Position numbers and translations under genes: made by a program. A stretch of 64,000 bases of DNA from Apium graveolens (lineage: Eukaryota > Streptophyta > Magnoliopsida > Apiales > Apiaceae): contig NC_133648.1 in NCBI RefSeq assembly GCF_009905375.1, positions 313,413,666 through 313,477,665 of the forward strand, written 5' to 3'. The notes beneath the pieces are model-generated. The model was given only the letters and a program-made list of their open reading frames with translations. It was not told the DNA's origin and searched no databases. Positions 21,635-34,145 of the stretch are shown in pieces (the first letter of the stretch is position 1; every line of letters starts with the position of its first letter).

Positions 21635-22270
21635 TCAATTCCGTTTCACAACGCGAACCATGATGCCGTTCATGTTCCACGGACTACATCCAAATGGTTT
21701 ATGTACCCCGTGATCATCACTATTATGTTCACGATCATCTTTTGATTGATGCATGGAACCGTTCGACGAAGACGAAGATTTCGATTCCGAAGTCGACGAA
21801 TCGTCAACCCAGCCACTAAAACCCCCACCGAAATCAGCAAACCGATCAAACCGACCATCAGATGTTTTGGACTTAAGATTAGAACTTAATACCTGCCCTG
21901 CACGCCATCTAATTCCAAAGAAGTCTTTGTGCGTTTGTTGCTTTTTCAAGTGTTTTCTCCAGAACCATAATTTGTGTATCGAATGATAAGAATCTTCTTT
22001 CGATAAATGATCTGCGCAATGTTTTATTGGTGGGAAAAAACTCTGAGACCCTGGTGGAGGTGTTGGAGGTGGAATAACTTCTTCTCGACGCGGATTCTTG
22101 GGAGTTCCTGGCTGCGTTTCCCAATTGAATGGAACACCTTCTGCACTCCGGTGATAAATACGCGAAGATTGTCCTACCGATGATTCTCGACTCAAGAATC
22201 TTCTTGACTGAACATTAATCGTATCGATTTTGAGTACCACAGTAGCCGAATCTCCTTCATTTTCGTACAT
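21635..22270 (-). CDS. DUF688-type plant protein (211 aa)
   Basis: A single-exon ORF begins MYENEGDSATVVLKID at the ATG 22268-22270. A longer reading exists only from a non-ATG codon, so I use the ATG. The diagnostic stretch is GVPFNWETQPGTPK at residues 45-58, followed by IPPPTPPPG at 66-74; this pairing is the hallmark of the plant DUF688 family. A basic Trp-rich patch (LWFWRKHLKKQQ) lies near 97-110, and a Ser-rich acidic stretch near 160-185. It has no signal peptide, membrane segment or catalytic motif, and the family's function is unknown. The frame is intact and it has no transposon homology, so it looks like a working host gene. It is divergent from the ADIP-type gene at 23794. Confidence 0.8.
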   Translation of the reverse strand: MYENEGDSATVVLKIDTINVQSRRFLSRESSVGQSSRIYHRSAEGVPFNWETQPGTPKNPRREEVIPPPTPPPGSQSFFPPIKHCADHLSKEDSYHSIHKLWFWRKHLKKQQTHKDFFGIRWRAGQVLSSNLKSKTSDGRFDRFADFGGGFSGWVDDSSTSESKSSSSSNGSMHQSKDDREHNSDDHGVHKPFGCSPWNMNGIMVRVVKRN

Positions 22271-23665
22271 ATTCAACACAACATGCAGCTATCAGATTTA
22301 TCATGCAATGCATAAATAATTAAAAAGAATTTCGGGCTTCTATCGAAGAATGTACACACATATACCACTGGTGTCAGGAGAATCAGTAAGACGATATCAG
22401 ATGATGAGTAATGCTAGATTCACAAAATCGGTTAATGTAACCACCTGCATAAATATTTAACATAAGACATTACTTGATTATATAGACAAAACGATTAAGA
22501 AAAGCTCTATTAACAACGGCAAATGATCAGGTGGTTAGGGTGGACTTAAGCTTGATATTGATTTTGTTTGGACGGCGAGGGAGGATGTTTTGACTTTGAG
22601 TTTGTAAAATAAGTATAATGTGAAATTGCTAATACAGTATTGAGTAATTTATAAAGATTTGGTTGTATCTTTACTCTTTAGTATTTTTTAGATTAACTTG
22701 GTTTGTAGCTAGCTTTAGTTGGATATTATTGTAACCTTTCTTTCGGGTCACTTAAAACTAGCTCTTTCTGTGTATGTAAAGCAAGGATGACTTGCTACCT
22801 TCCAAGGGATCAGTCTCTTTACGCTACAAATGTGATTCCAAATTATTATACAGATAGATTTGACAAAAAGGTTGTGATAAAATTAGGCAAAAATACAAAA
22901 TTATTCCGATTTGTTAAAATTGTTGGGTTCGATATTCATTCGATTCGATTGTGAACTTAAATGTTATATTTGTAGTCTCACCAAATCAGCTAACATCTCG
23001 AGATGAACTGATGAACCTCTCTTATAAAAAAAGTTTATGAACGCTAATTAGTCAGGAGTCGGCCATGTTTGGCAATTTCCGTAACAATTTTGTTAGCTGT
23101 TTGAAATAACAGTTTTAAATATATGATTGATTTAACTGTTTTGAATAGTTGATTAAATTTAATTATTTCAAATAAAATTATTTGATAAATAGATATTTGA
23201 ATTTAACCTTTTGTATTATATACTTTAAAACATCATCCTAAGTAGTTTTTTCAAAATTACTTCTTTTGAGACCAAAAAGCTATTTAAAAAAATTAACTAA
23301 TAAAAACAAATATAATAGCTTTCATTTAATTAAAGCTGTAATTTAATTCAAAAAAACTATTTTTTGGGCAAAAAATTAACTTACGGAAAGGGCCATCATC
23401 AGTTTAACCTTAAAATATCAAACATCTCTTTGCAAAGGGTCTGGGGTCTAGCCCATCTCCCATTTCAATCAACTAAACATGGGCTTACAACTAGCAGTAA
23501 CCCAATAGCCCAACCATTAGACTTGACACGACTCATCAGTTGAGAGCTGATAGCTAATTAGCCGGCAACACAAATTTTAATCCCCTCTTCTAATTTTCAA
23601 TTTTTAAATTTCCCCCAGATCTATACTCCCCCACTAGATTCTCCCCTTAACAAATACACACACAA

Positions 23666-23703
<38 letters not shown>

Positions 23704-23715
23704 AGCAATACAAAC

Positions 23716-23764
<49 letters not shown>

Positions 23765-23793
23765 TAATCCAATTGGAGGCATCGAATTTCGAA
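22271..23793. other. Divergent intergenic region between two host genes
   Basis: About 1.5 kb between the starts of the minus-strand DUF688-type gene and the plus-strand ADIP-type gene; it must hold both promoters. No ORF is credible. A possible old MITE lies near 23060-23395 (GGCCATGTTTGGCAATTTCCG against CGGAAAGGGCC), too decayed to call. The last 120 bases before 23794 are pyrimidine-rich leader. Confidence 0.6.
23669..23762. repeat. CT/GA microsatellite in the 5' leader of the ADIP-type gene
   Basis: Two blocks of (CT)n, separated by about 20 bases around CAGCAATACAAAC, lie just upstream of the ATG at 23794. CT-rich leaders are common in plant genes; length variation here could affect expression (inference). 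Confidence 0.85.
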
Positions 23794-26700
23794 ATGAGGT
23801 AACACAGCAGTTCACTACATTTCTAGGTTTTTTATTTAATTCGATTAATTTAGTGTCACTAAATTCAATTAATTTTGTGATTTCATTGTTTAGTGACCAA
23901 ACATTTGCAAATGTTACCAACTTGGATCACTGCACCAAGTACTTGAATCAAACGCTCGTTACTTTCGGCTTCCCGGCTTCTCTCGATCTTTTCGCAACTG
24001 ATCCGGTGCTGTGTGTCGATTTTTATCTAATTTTATCGAAATTATTGACTAGAAACTGTGTTTATTGACTCACATTGTAATAATTGAACTGAATTATGTT
24101 AGTTTTGTGGTTTGATTAGGTTTCGATTGCGCGTACTTGTAATTGTATGTACTCACTGTTGCAGCAGAGACAGCGCGATATTGAGTTTAGAGAGTCTGCT
24201 AATGAGCAGAGACAACGGTATTATAGTTTTGATTTTGTATTCACGTTTTGATTTACTGTATCGTTAGCTTTTTATGTAGCTGATTAAATGTCGTATTATG
24301 TATGCATGTGTTGATGTTTACAATAAAATGTTAGTTTCTTTTTGTGAGAATTATTTTGGAAAGTTATGTTTATTTCGTTTAGGATGCTATTTGATGGTTA
24401 AAAGTTTCCGTGAGTGGCTAAAATGGAATGTAGAGAGAGTACATGTAAATAAATTCCTTGGAATAAACCTTTCAACTGAGTAACTGTATGTCGTGAGAGA
24501 AACCATGTTTGGTTAAGCATGTGAAGAAAATGATAATGAACGTTTTTTTTTCACTAAATAGGATTTACATTGTATTGTATACTGTGCGTTCGAATTTCTA
24601 ACCATCGGTCCATGTGTTATATTTCAGACTTATGTCAGACATATCAAGATTTGAGGCTAAAATAGAGAGGCTGGAAGCGCAGTTATCTGCTAAGGATAGA
24701 GAGATAGCAACTATTACTAGAACGGTTAGATACGCTACACACTGATTGATAACTATTGTAGGAGAGGCAAATTGTACTGGCTTGTGTGTGTATTTGAAAA
24801 TGCATCAACTACAATGACCAGGAAGCTAAAGCTGCAGCAGATTTTAAGGCCCATATTCATAAGTTGCAACAAGAGAGAGACGAATTTCAGAGGATGGTCA
24901 TTGGTAATCAGGTTAGTCAATGTGTTAGTTTTTATACATTACCAGTTAGTTATTGGTAATTGACATATACTTGTTTTAAAAGCAAGCGAGAACTCAACAA
25001 ATTCATGAAATGAAGAAGAAGGAGAAAGAGTACGTGAAGCTGCAGGTAGGATTCCGTTTACTTATGTAAGTGGAGTAGGTGTTACATTACATTAGTAGCT
25101 GATTGGTAAATTTTATATGATATGTAATTTGCCTCATTACAGGAGAGGTTGAACCAAGTAGTAATGGAGAAAAAGAAGGAATCTAAATCAGGCATGGAAA
25201 TAATGAATCTACTTCAGGTAATGGGTTGCTATTCAACAATCCTAATTGAAGATATAATTTATTTTAAATGTCTTCATATATTTTGAACAGAAAGAAGGGC
25301 GGCAACGTGGGACGTGGAATGGAAAGAAGGCTGACAATGACTTCTATAAGAAAATTGTATGGAGTTATTAGTATTGGTATTGTTGTTTAATAATGACTTG
25401 ATAATTTTTTTATGACCATTTACAACTAATTGGTATCAGGTGGATGCTTATGAGTCAAAAAATCAAGAGTTAGTTGCTGAGAACGCTGATTTGAGGGCAT
25501 TGTTACGGTCAATGCAGGTAATTTGTCCCACAAGAATTGATTGTTATTGTTTAAATGATTTAATAATCACTTGTCGAGTGAATTTGATGGCAGCGTCTGC
25601 TGTCTGGTATTCTCTTTATCGATGACAGACCAGTGTGCAAGTCAGTTGACTATAAAATTTTGGTTACTAGTAGAGCTCTCGATAAGCTTAATATGTTTCT
25701 GTAGACGTCTGGAGTATATTAAAATATATTGAATGCACGAACTGGAGTTGTTTTTATACCGTAATTTTAAATGTTCAAAGCTGTGATAGACAGGGCATAC
25801 AAATTTTCCATCATCCTTACATAAAACAAGAGACTCCCTAAGTGATAAAGCCATAAGTTCTATCATCTTCTCACAATAACCCATATGTATCAAGAGATTA
25901 ATTGTTTTTTTATTTGATTTAGCTGTTGTATTTGGCCAAAAAAATTTAGGCATTAAAAAAAGGAAATATAATTTTGTAAGCCATTTATGACTTGGTTTAT
26001 GCCCTTCACACTTTAACATGCAACTGGACTTTGCAAACCTCTAGTTTTGTGGAAATTTGTTTAAAGATTTATGTGTATGTTTTTTAGGGGGACATGCGTG
26101 ACTTTCTAAATGCTCCAAATGGCTCATCCAAGCAATCTTTGCCTGTCAATGAGAGGCTAGACTCAGATTCATCACATTCACCATTGGGAGGGAAAACGGT
26201 ACTATACAAAATACAATCTTGCAACAGAATTTTTTTTTTTTTTTTTTACTTTTAGTTGTTACAGAAAGAAGTTAAAGTTAATAAATTCTTACTATTCAGG
26301 ATGTTTTTGACCTGCCTTTTCACATGGGAAGAGATCAAATAGAAGATAGTCTTCGTGCTAAGATTGCCTTCATAAAGGTTGGTATATTTTCGAGGCATTT
26401 TCTTTTGGTGCATGGTCACGTCGACAGGGAAGCTTATTTGTTTTCTGCATTTAGGAACGCATGGTTGAACTACAAGATGCACAAAAAGAAGCCGATGTCA
26501 CCTCTGAAGCCACTGAAAGAGAGCTTGAGCTGGAAGCACAACTTGTCGAGGCCAGGAGCATTATTCAGGAACAGGTAAACAATAATTGCTTGCGACAATT
26601 TTATTGGATAATGAAGTAGTATTTATTTGATTTTGAATTGAGTAAAGAAAAAAAAGATTTATTCGAACTAGGCTTTGTTTAGTTTTAAGCATGATGGAAT

Positions 26701-27473
26701 TTACATCTATCATCAGCACAATGTTTCATCTTCCTCATCAGTTCTTACATTTACTGTATTAGGTATTGCATTGATGGCTGAGTATCTTCCTATCTGCAAT
26801 GCCTCTCAATTAATTTTTAGAGTTATAACTGTTTATGTGTTACTACTGAGAAATGTGTGCAAAATTGAGTAAAGGAGATCTGTGACCTGTCAAGACTCAA
26901 GAGTTGAACTCGGACATCTAACTATCTGGAAGAAAATTATCCAGTATTTTACCTTGGATTCTCTCACGGTGTTGTATCATATCGAAGTTATTATATGCAA
27001 AACTTTGTCTTAACTGCGTGTTTATCAATAGCGTATAGACATTCCAAATTTCCTATATCCAGCTCCGGAGGGATATGTGTGTGTGTGTGTACTGTAAAGG
27101 TAACTATTAGATCATTTGGGTGTGTATGGAGATGTTTTGTGGAGAACAAACACAAGGCATAAATAAATACTGCTTGCCAGTCCAACAGTTTCACTTTAAT
27201 TGATTATGATTTTTTGACAATGTTTAATTTTTCGTTCCCTATGCAATACATTGTGTAAAATGTTGACAACTAATATTGGACTTAAATACAGGCATCCATC
27301 ATGTCTAAACATGCCAAGTCTGAGAGGCCAAGGTATATCTGTTTGCCTATCAACTTTATTCATTTTACCCAGGTAAAAATCTGAAAATAAATTATTTACA
27401 CATATGCAGAAGGCTAAGTGGGCTTCTTGAGTCGGAAAGGGATACAATCATTTCATCACCTGCCGAGTTATAG
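23794..27473 (+). CDS. Afadin/alpha-actinin-binding (ADIP/SSX2IP-like) coiled-coil protein, 14 exons, 365 aa
   Basis: Coding exons by GT-AG borders and frame: 23794-23798, 23894-24005, 24120-24217, 24628-24724, 24822-24911, 24983-25045, 25143-25217, 25291-25356, 25440-25517, 26088-26198, 26300-26377, 26455-26574, 27292-27332, 27410-27473. They sum to 1,098 bases with no stop before the final TAG. The N-terminus (NVTNLDHCTKYLNQTL, then VTFGFPASLDLF) is the conserved start of the ADIP family. Residues about 60-225 and 270-330 are long charged coiled coils. In animals ADIP/SSX2IP works at junctions and centrosomes; the plant role is not settled. The five-base first coding exon (ATGAG) is unusual but splices in frame. 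It is the best-supported host gene here, and no lesion is seen. Confidence 0.85.
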
Positions 27474-28517
27474 TAATAAAAACTCCTGCAGCTTCCTCTG
27501 TCCCTCGTTTTCTCTCTCTTGTTTTGTGTTTTATTTTGTTGTTTTGTCTCGGCTCTTATTTGCTGAATGAGTCTGATATTCATGCAAATCAATATTACTG
27601 AAAGTAAATGAAGCAATGTTGTTATCTATAGCATTGAGTCGAGCACGATTATTATTAGTATGTCAGAAGCATATGTTGTTTATTTTGCCATGTGCTGCAT
27701 CTGTTAATATGGGTTCTCATCAAATAGGGTATGAAATAATCAGGCCGGATAACTCATTGGAATATTGGAAGGCAAGTGCATTGTCAATCAGGATTGACAT
27801 GAACTGAATATATGTGGTGGCGCGATCTCAAGTATCAGAAGACTTGCATGTAAAACTTTAATTTATTACACTAGTTGTGGATCATAATTAAGAATAGATC
27901 TTTGCTTCTGCTGATAGTTATAACAGTACGCAATGATCAAAGTAGCTACATATAACTATTTAGTTTCATGGCAAACTGAAGCCATTAATTTGGCACATGG
28001 CTCTGTCCTTTGTACCAAATTGCTTCTGCAGGTTTTCTATGCTCAGCGATGTATGCTAACTCCTAATTCACCTATAAAGGTTGTTATCGGCTGCTAATTA
28101 GTGATATCAGACTACATAAAGGAAAATTAATATAGATGTTAACTATTAAAAGACCAATTCTAGCTGATAATGTGACCGAAATATGCTAGTTATATTAGGT
28201 TAATTGTTTAGCAGAGTAGTATATGCATACATGCAACATTAATTTATAGATACATTCGATATTGGCCGTTGGATCTATTTTAACCCCAAGTCCATGAGTA
28301 ACCTCATCTTCAACATGGGATTGGATAGTCTCCAGAGAGTGCTGATATTTTGTGCTTAAGAAAAAACAAAACAGAGCAGGACATTAATGGTCTCTTGGAA
28401 TGGGGTATTGCTCTGTGCTTTGGTGCAATAAAACAAAGAAAAAATGAGTTGTCCGGGGACACGCACAGATGGTCCGTGTCTCCGTTACACTTCTTTTATT
28501 TTGGATTATCCGGTTTT
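27474..28517. other. 3' UTR and downstream spacer of the ADIP-type gene
   Basis: The first 150 bases or so are likely 3' UTR. The rest is AT-rich with no believable ORF; the 63-codon frame at 27616-27807 has no support. No repeat recognised. Confidence 0.5.
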
Positions 28518-28687
28518 TAGTGTGCGCTTATGAGCAAGTGCTGAATCTCACGAGTTTAGCTTATTTTAATTAATGAAATTTTCTTGTATGCAGGGATGCA
28601 CTATTATTAATAAATATGAATTAATTAAAATAAATTAAACTCATAAAATTTAGCCCTTAGCAATTTAGCACTTAGCATGTGCGTGCA
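28518..28687. mobile_element. Possible short foldback MITE (about 170 bp)
   Basis: The left arm (TGTGCGCTTATGAGCAAGTGCT, GAGTTTAGCTTATTTTAATTA) is largely complementary to the right arm (TAATTAAAATAAATTAAACTC, AGCACTTAGCATGTGCGTGC). The middle is a short AT-rich loop. No clear target-site duplication, so the class is unassigned. Confidence 0.45.
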
Positions 28688-30067
28688 ATAAAATTCGTTG
28701 GATTATTATCGAGTTTGACTTAAACAATCGGAAAGTATGAACATTCAGTACTGTTTGTCCGTTTGACTTGTGGCACAGGTTTTTTAAGTAAATTATAAAC
28801 ATGGAAAATGTTAGGTACCTTGATTGAATTCCAAACCATTCTCAAATGTTTACATATACCCTGTATAGCGAGCTTGTTTTTTGATTTTAAAAAAAAAATG
28901 TAAATTCTAACTTAAAATTGAAAAGTGTTATATAAATGATATTAATATCGTAACTTATAAGTTATCTAGATGTTTGGATAATTTTATATATAAAGTACTT
29001 ATAAGTTATTGAAGTGTTTGATAACTCATAATTTATAATTGATTTTTTTTAAATAAAATTTTAATATATATTGCATATATGAATAGAAAATTAAAAGAAA
29101 AATTAAAACAAATATTAAATTACAAATTACTAAAAACAAAAAGGTGAAGTTAAAAAAATACAATATCAATGTATGCATTAATATGCATTAATATACAAAT
29201 AATTAAAAAAAATATCAATCTACGCATGTGAATGAAGATAAATAAAGGTTTAATAATCATGTACGGATCTTTTTCAATACCGAAATATTTCTTGCATGAA
29301 CTTGTATATATAATATTTTGTAATAAGAATTACGTCCAATAATAATATTTTAAATTTATTTTATTTTTTTGTAGCAATTTATGAGATTTTTTTATATAAA
29401 CATTAACATATCTATTATATTAAAAACGAAACATTAGAAGTTTGTTTGTTGGTACATTGCCGTCATATCAAATTGATGAGAATCGTTATATATAATATTA
29501 AAAATTATTATTCAAGTAATATAAGATCGAATCATACAAGTAATATATTATTAAAATTATAATTTATGACATAATGATAAAAATAACTATAAATCGCACG
29601 ATTATATACTATTATAAATTATATGTCATTGATATTTTGTCATAATTTAATGCACGTTTCAAGGTATGGGCTGTGACAAATTGAAAAGGTTTTGAAGAAT
29701 TTAGTAAAAAAAAAGAGAAAAGGTTTTGAAGACAAATGAGCCTCAGGAATAATGGGCCAAACTGAATTATGTTCGGTAACTTTTATACTATAACAAAATA
29801 ATTCTGGATATATATACGTACATAAGTTAAAACACGTTAAATATTATATTATGATTTTTTTTTTAGAAGCACTCCTCAAAAAACATACTAAGGGGCGTAT
29901 TTGAATGGAAGGTTGAGATGTGAAGGAGTAGGTTGGGTTGAATTATGCTAGGTTGGTATGAGATGTGTTAGACTAGGTTCAATCCCTATTCTATTTGGAT
30001 GTAAGGTTAAATAGAGAAAGGGTTCAAATTATAAAAAATCTGTGGAAAACAAAAATTGAAAAGTTAA
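28688..30067. other. AT-rich spacer
   Basis: Very AT-rich with no ORF and no clear element. From about 29893 the sequence (GGGGCGTATTTGAATGG) may be the left end of a further MITE containing the next one; see rejected items. Confidence 0.4.
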
Positions 30068-31000
30068 GGGCGTGTTTATTTCAACTGTTTTCCAAAAATT
30101 TTTTTAAGAAAATTGGAAAAACTAAAAATATGTTCAAATGCAAATTTTTCAAAACAAAAAACTGGAAAAATTATAACTATATATATGAAAAGTGTGGAAA
30201 ACAACATTTTGATGTTTTCCAAGAACTAGAAAAGTGAAAAACACCACTTTCATCCCTACTAGATACAAATATTTTTATATTTTTATTATTTTTAACTATA
30301 TATGGTTAATTAACAATTTTGTAAGTTTACTTAAAAAGTTAACAAAAAAAGTAGTAGAGTAAACAACCAATATACTACTAACTTAACTTGTGGAACTTAT
30401 AAATTTTCAACACCATACTATCATATTTTAAAATTAAAAGTATAAGACATATTTCTAATAAAAAATTTCAAAATAGTGTAATTTAACAGTTATTTTGTTA
30501 GTTTGATTAATATTAATATTTACATTATAAGAGGGAGCTTAATAATATAATAATTAATAATTTACATGTTAGAAAAATAAAGATAAGACTCACTATAACT
30601 TAGTTATGAGTTATTTTGTATAAGATTCTTCAAATTTTTTGTATATAATTATTATGAAATATTTAATAAAAGCTACAAAATTGTATTTATTTACAGTCAT
30701 ATAGTTAGAAAGTTTCATTATTCAATTATTTCAGGAAACTGTTTTATATTTTATTTGTCATTTTTATTTATATTTTATCTAAAAAATTATTTTAAACATG
30801 TTAAAGAAATATGTATGTACAATTAAATTGAGAAACGTTAAAATTGTTTTACTAGTTGCCTTCCTATATATTTACTCAAATTATCTCGTCATTTATTTAA
30901 TATTTTTAAGAAAACAGAAAACTGAACATATATTATTCAGAAAATTTTTGAAAAACATAAAATAGAAAAATGGAAAAAATTTCTACAAATAAACAGCCCC
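30068..31000. mobile_element. PIF/Harbinger (Tourist-like) non-autonomous element (933 bp)
   Basis: Termini GGGCGTGTTTATTT and AAATAAACAGCCCC form an inverted repeat and are flanked by TAA on both sides (30065-30067 and 31001-31003), the PIF/Harbinger signature. The subterminal parts are also complementary (GGAAAA/TTTTCC-rich on both arms). The short plus ORF at 29995-30237 is not real. No transposase. Confidence 0.8.
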
Positions 31001-31003
31001 TAA

Positions 31004-32598
31004 AAGTTTTAATATAAAATTATTAAAAAGTTTAGAATTTTGTATAATATTTTTATGAAGTAAAATTTTAAAATAAAATATTTGATAATAACAAATTAAA
31101 AAATGATTACAAATTAATAAATATTTGAAAAGCCAAACTGAAACAGGGAAGAGCTTGAGTGAAAGAAAAGAAATAGGGAAAATAAAAAAAATGAAATCAG
31201 AACACCCAGATTTGGGTGTTAGAAATGTTATGATTTTGATGACTCAAACTTCTTGAACCCCGATTGATTTATTTTTGTGCCAAACAGGGTTCTCTCAACA
31301 CCAGCCTTTCACAACCCAACCCACCCCCTCCTAATCCCCATCCAAACGAACCTGAGACGCAACTTCCATTTTGATTTTGAATTTTATATGAACAAATATA
31401 TAATGGAGTTATTATTTCTGTTATATAGAAGATTTTAAAAACACTAATTTCTCTAATTCCTTTTATAAAAATATATAAATATATACATACATACATACAT
31501 ACATACATACATACTAACTTAAAACTCGTACGGATGAACAAATCTTTTTTAATATTATATAACTTTTTAAGAAAATATTTTAAATTGAATTCTTAAAATT
31601 GTTTATTAATTTATTTTATATTTACTTTTTTTTAAAATGATATTACTTCATGATAATTATATTAATACATGTATTTGTTCATAGTTTTTTAGAATAGTTA
31701 AACCTATTTAAGATAATAGTTTTGATACCGGGGAAAAATAATATTATTATAGCGATTTTAGAGTTTTTTAGAGTAAAAATATAATATCTCAATTATGTTG
31801 AAACCTTAACAAAAATATTATTTTAGAGAGTTTATTACTTAATCGATAAACTATAAAAACTATTTGAAAACGACAATAGTATTGACTGAACGATACAATT
31901 TTATTTATCGTTTTATGTGTGTTTTAATAATAATAATAATAATAATAATAATAGTAATAATAGTAATAATATTTAGTTAAAAGTTAATTTTAGGTTCATA
32001 CTAATAAGATACGAATTATGCTTAATCTGATATTAATTTGATTTATCGCATATCAGAGTTTGATTATTTTATTTTAGCCTGATACCCATTACTACGACCA
32101 AATCCAACTAATTATTTTTAATTTAATTCTAGTTATTAATGCCCGGATCAATAAGATAATTTTGTTTTAGCCAAGATAGGGAGATATATGATTTTGTTTT
32201 AATTGGTTGAATTATATTTTAATTTTGTGTCATTTTGGATCAATTATATAATATTTTTTATCTTAGATGACTAATCTATATTATTTTGTTTATCCTAATT
32301 CTATTGCATACTTTTTTTCCGGATCAGTAATATTTATTATTTTGTCTTAACTCGATAATTATATTTAGTTTGATTAAATTAATTTTTGTCTGAAATATTA
32401 ATTAGAATAATATAGAACTAAATATTAATTATAATTTAAAACTTGCAGAAGAAGTTGATTTTAATATTAATTAACAATGATATAGAGTTTGATATGTAAT
32501 ATAATTTATATTGTTAGAGGATGTTGATTATAATATCAATTAGAACTGAAATTGACTGATCCATCAACTGACTAATTAGAATTAAAATAATTAACTAA
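31004..32598. other. AT-rich spacer with microsatellites
   Basis: No gene is visible. It holds an ACAT tetranucleotide run (about 31480-31514) and an AAT trinucleotide run (about 31927-31970). The rest is low-complexity AT DNA without a recognisable element. Confidence 0.5.
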
Positions 32599-32693
32599 GG
32601 GTAATTAAGTTATTTCAGTAAGTACCAACAGACCGACTACCAAACTTTTAATAATATAGTATAGATAGATAGTATAGAAGATAGATAGATTAG
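32599..32693. repeat. Upstream flank of the Gypsy insertion, copy 1 (95 bp)
   Basis: Host-side sequence GGGTAATTAAG...GATAGATTAG that ends with the target-site copy ATTAG (32689-32693). The same 95 bases, with one substitution, recur at 43270-43364 in front of the second LTR. Related sequence lies downstream at 44996-45085 and 45598-45690. Confidence 0.85.
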
Positions 32694-34095
32694 TGTTATG
32701 CCCAAAAATTGGTATAAATAATATTTAGATTAAGATTAATAAAATGAGCAAAATTAAAAGAGAAGCGCCTGAAATCTAGGAAAAAGATGAAATTGACTTT
32801 CCATAAATAGAAGGCGCGCTCAAAGACCGCGTCCCGATTGACTGAAACTGAATTGACAGTTGTGATTATCCCGTATTAAAGGCGCGCCCTCAAACAGGTG
32901 GAGGAGGCGCGCCCAGTTATCGAGAAGAAGGAGAGAAATTTCTTAATTGAAACCTGTAGTGTAGTGAGCCTTAGGGCGCGCCTTGGACAAGGAAGGCTCC
33001 GTGGGCGGATTGTTTGGACATGATTGATTTGATAGACTTGCTCGTTGGCTTGGACAGAATTGGAGCGAGCCCTAAAGATGAATAGTTTTTGGTGCGCCCT
33101 ATGATGTAGAATGATTTAAGAAGAGACCAAGGGCTGGTGACACAGGGCGGCGCCAACATGCAGAGATGTCAGGGCGCACCCTCAACTTCTACTTGACATG
33201 TTAATGCAACTTTTATGTGCTGCTTGGATGGGTTCTCTGGAAGACTCAAGGAAGATGGAAAATGTTATTACTAACCTATTTGATGCAGGTACTCTATTGA
33301 ATAACTCCTTCCTGTAGCATATCTACAGAAAAGGCGGTGTCCGTGGTCAGAGACCTCCAGGGGTATGCCTGGACAGAAGGCCTCCTCCTGTAGTCAATGG
33401 GTGTCCTCATTGGGGATGTGGGGTGAAATATGGTGTGTGCTTTGGGAGCTCTGTTTCTGTAGTCAACGGGTGTCCTCGTTGGGAGACTTTGGAGTATCCT
33501 GCACTTTGCACCCAAAAGCTTTGGATCACTTGTCCTGTAATCTGATAGGGGCTCCTTATCGGGGGACAAGGATGCGTCCAACATTTGGGGTGAATCACGG
33601 CTATACCTGCGTCCACGGACTAGAGAAACGGCTGGTAGCGGAGGGTTATCCTTGGCCAGGGAGATGCCTCATCCGTGAAGTCTCGATGCCGTGGACGAGC
33701 CTTGGGCCTTTGTGGTTGGGCCTCATCGGCGGACATTCCTAAAGCTAGTAGAAGACGGTTTCCAGTGGGTTTCCCATTGGGCCTCGGGATAAGAAATCTA
33801 AGCCCATTAGGTTTCTTGTTCCCCAAGAACTACGTGGGCTTGATCCCCTATAAATAGGGGTACGTAGGCACATTGTAAGGGGTCAAAATCGAGAGCACAA
33901 AGGAGCCACCACTAACCCTAAACAATCTCAGCCCCCAATAACCAACACCACCAAACACTGTTCATCTTTTCCGACGAGTACTGTTCATCGGATCCACCGA
34001 CTACTGTTCACGTTTCCGATAAAGAACCGCCATCACAGATCTTGTTTCCGGCTACTAACCTCAAGTTTTGTTGTTCCCAAATTCCTCCGTCAACA
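32694..34095 (+). repeat. Gypsy 5' LTR (1,402 bp)
   Basis: Starts TGTTATGCCC and ends CGTCAACA; TATA box TATAAATA at 33849-33856. It is preceded by ATTAG and followed by the PBS. It has exact GGCGCGCC at 32881, 32906 and 32975, plus several one-base variants. It differs from the LTR at 43365 at roughly two dozen positions by eye. Confidence 0.93.
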
Positions 34096-34096
34096 A

Positions 34097-34116
34097 ATTG
34101 GCGCTAGAAGGAGGGG
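34097..34116 (+). other. Gypsy primer binding site
   Basis: TTGGCGCTAGAAGG-type sequence just after the LTR end, the usual place and form for Tat-type elements. I do not assign a tRNA. Confidence 0.7.
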
Positions 34117-34145
34117 CTAAACAAGATCTACATCTGGGAGGAAGG

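Noticed and set aside
23060..23395. Possible old MITE (GGCCATGTTTGGCAATTTCCG ... CGGAAAGGGCC)
   Set aside because: Only the outer few bases pair and no duplication is visible; kept only as a remark.
27616..27807. 63-codon ORF downstream of the ADIP-type gene
   Set aside because: No start context, no homology, and it lies in the probable 3' region of that gene.
29893..31352. Possible outer MITE enclosing the Tourist-like element (GGGGCGTATTTGAATGG against CCATCCAAACGAACC)
   Set aside because: The arms agree only in part and I cannot find a target-site duplication.
33365..33857. ORFs of 60-125 codons in both strands of the Gypsy LTRs
   Set aside because: They repeat in the second LTR with changes, lie in U3/R, have no homology I recognise, and overlap each other on both strands.
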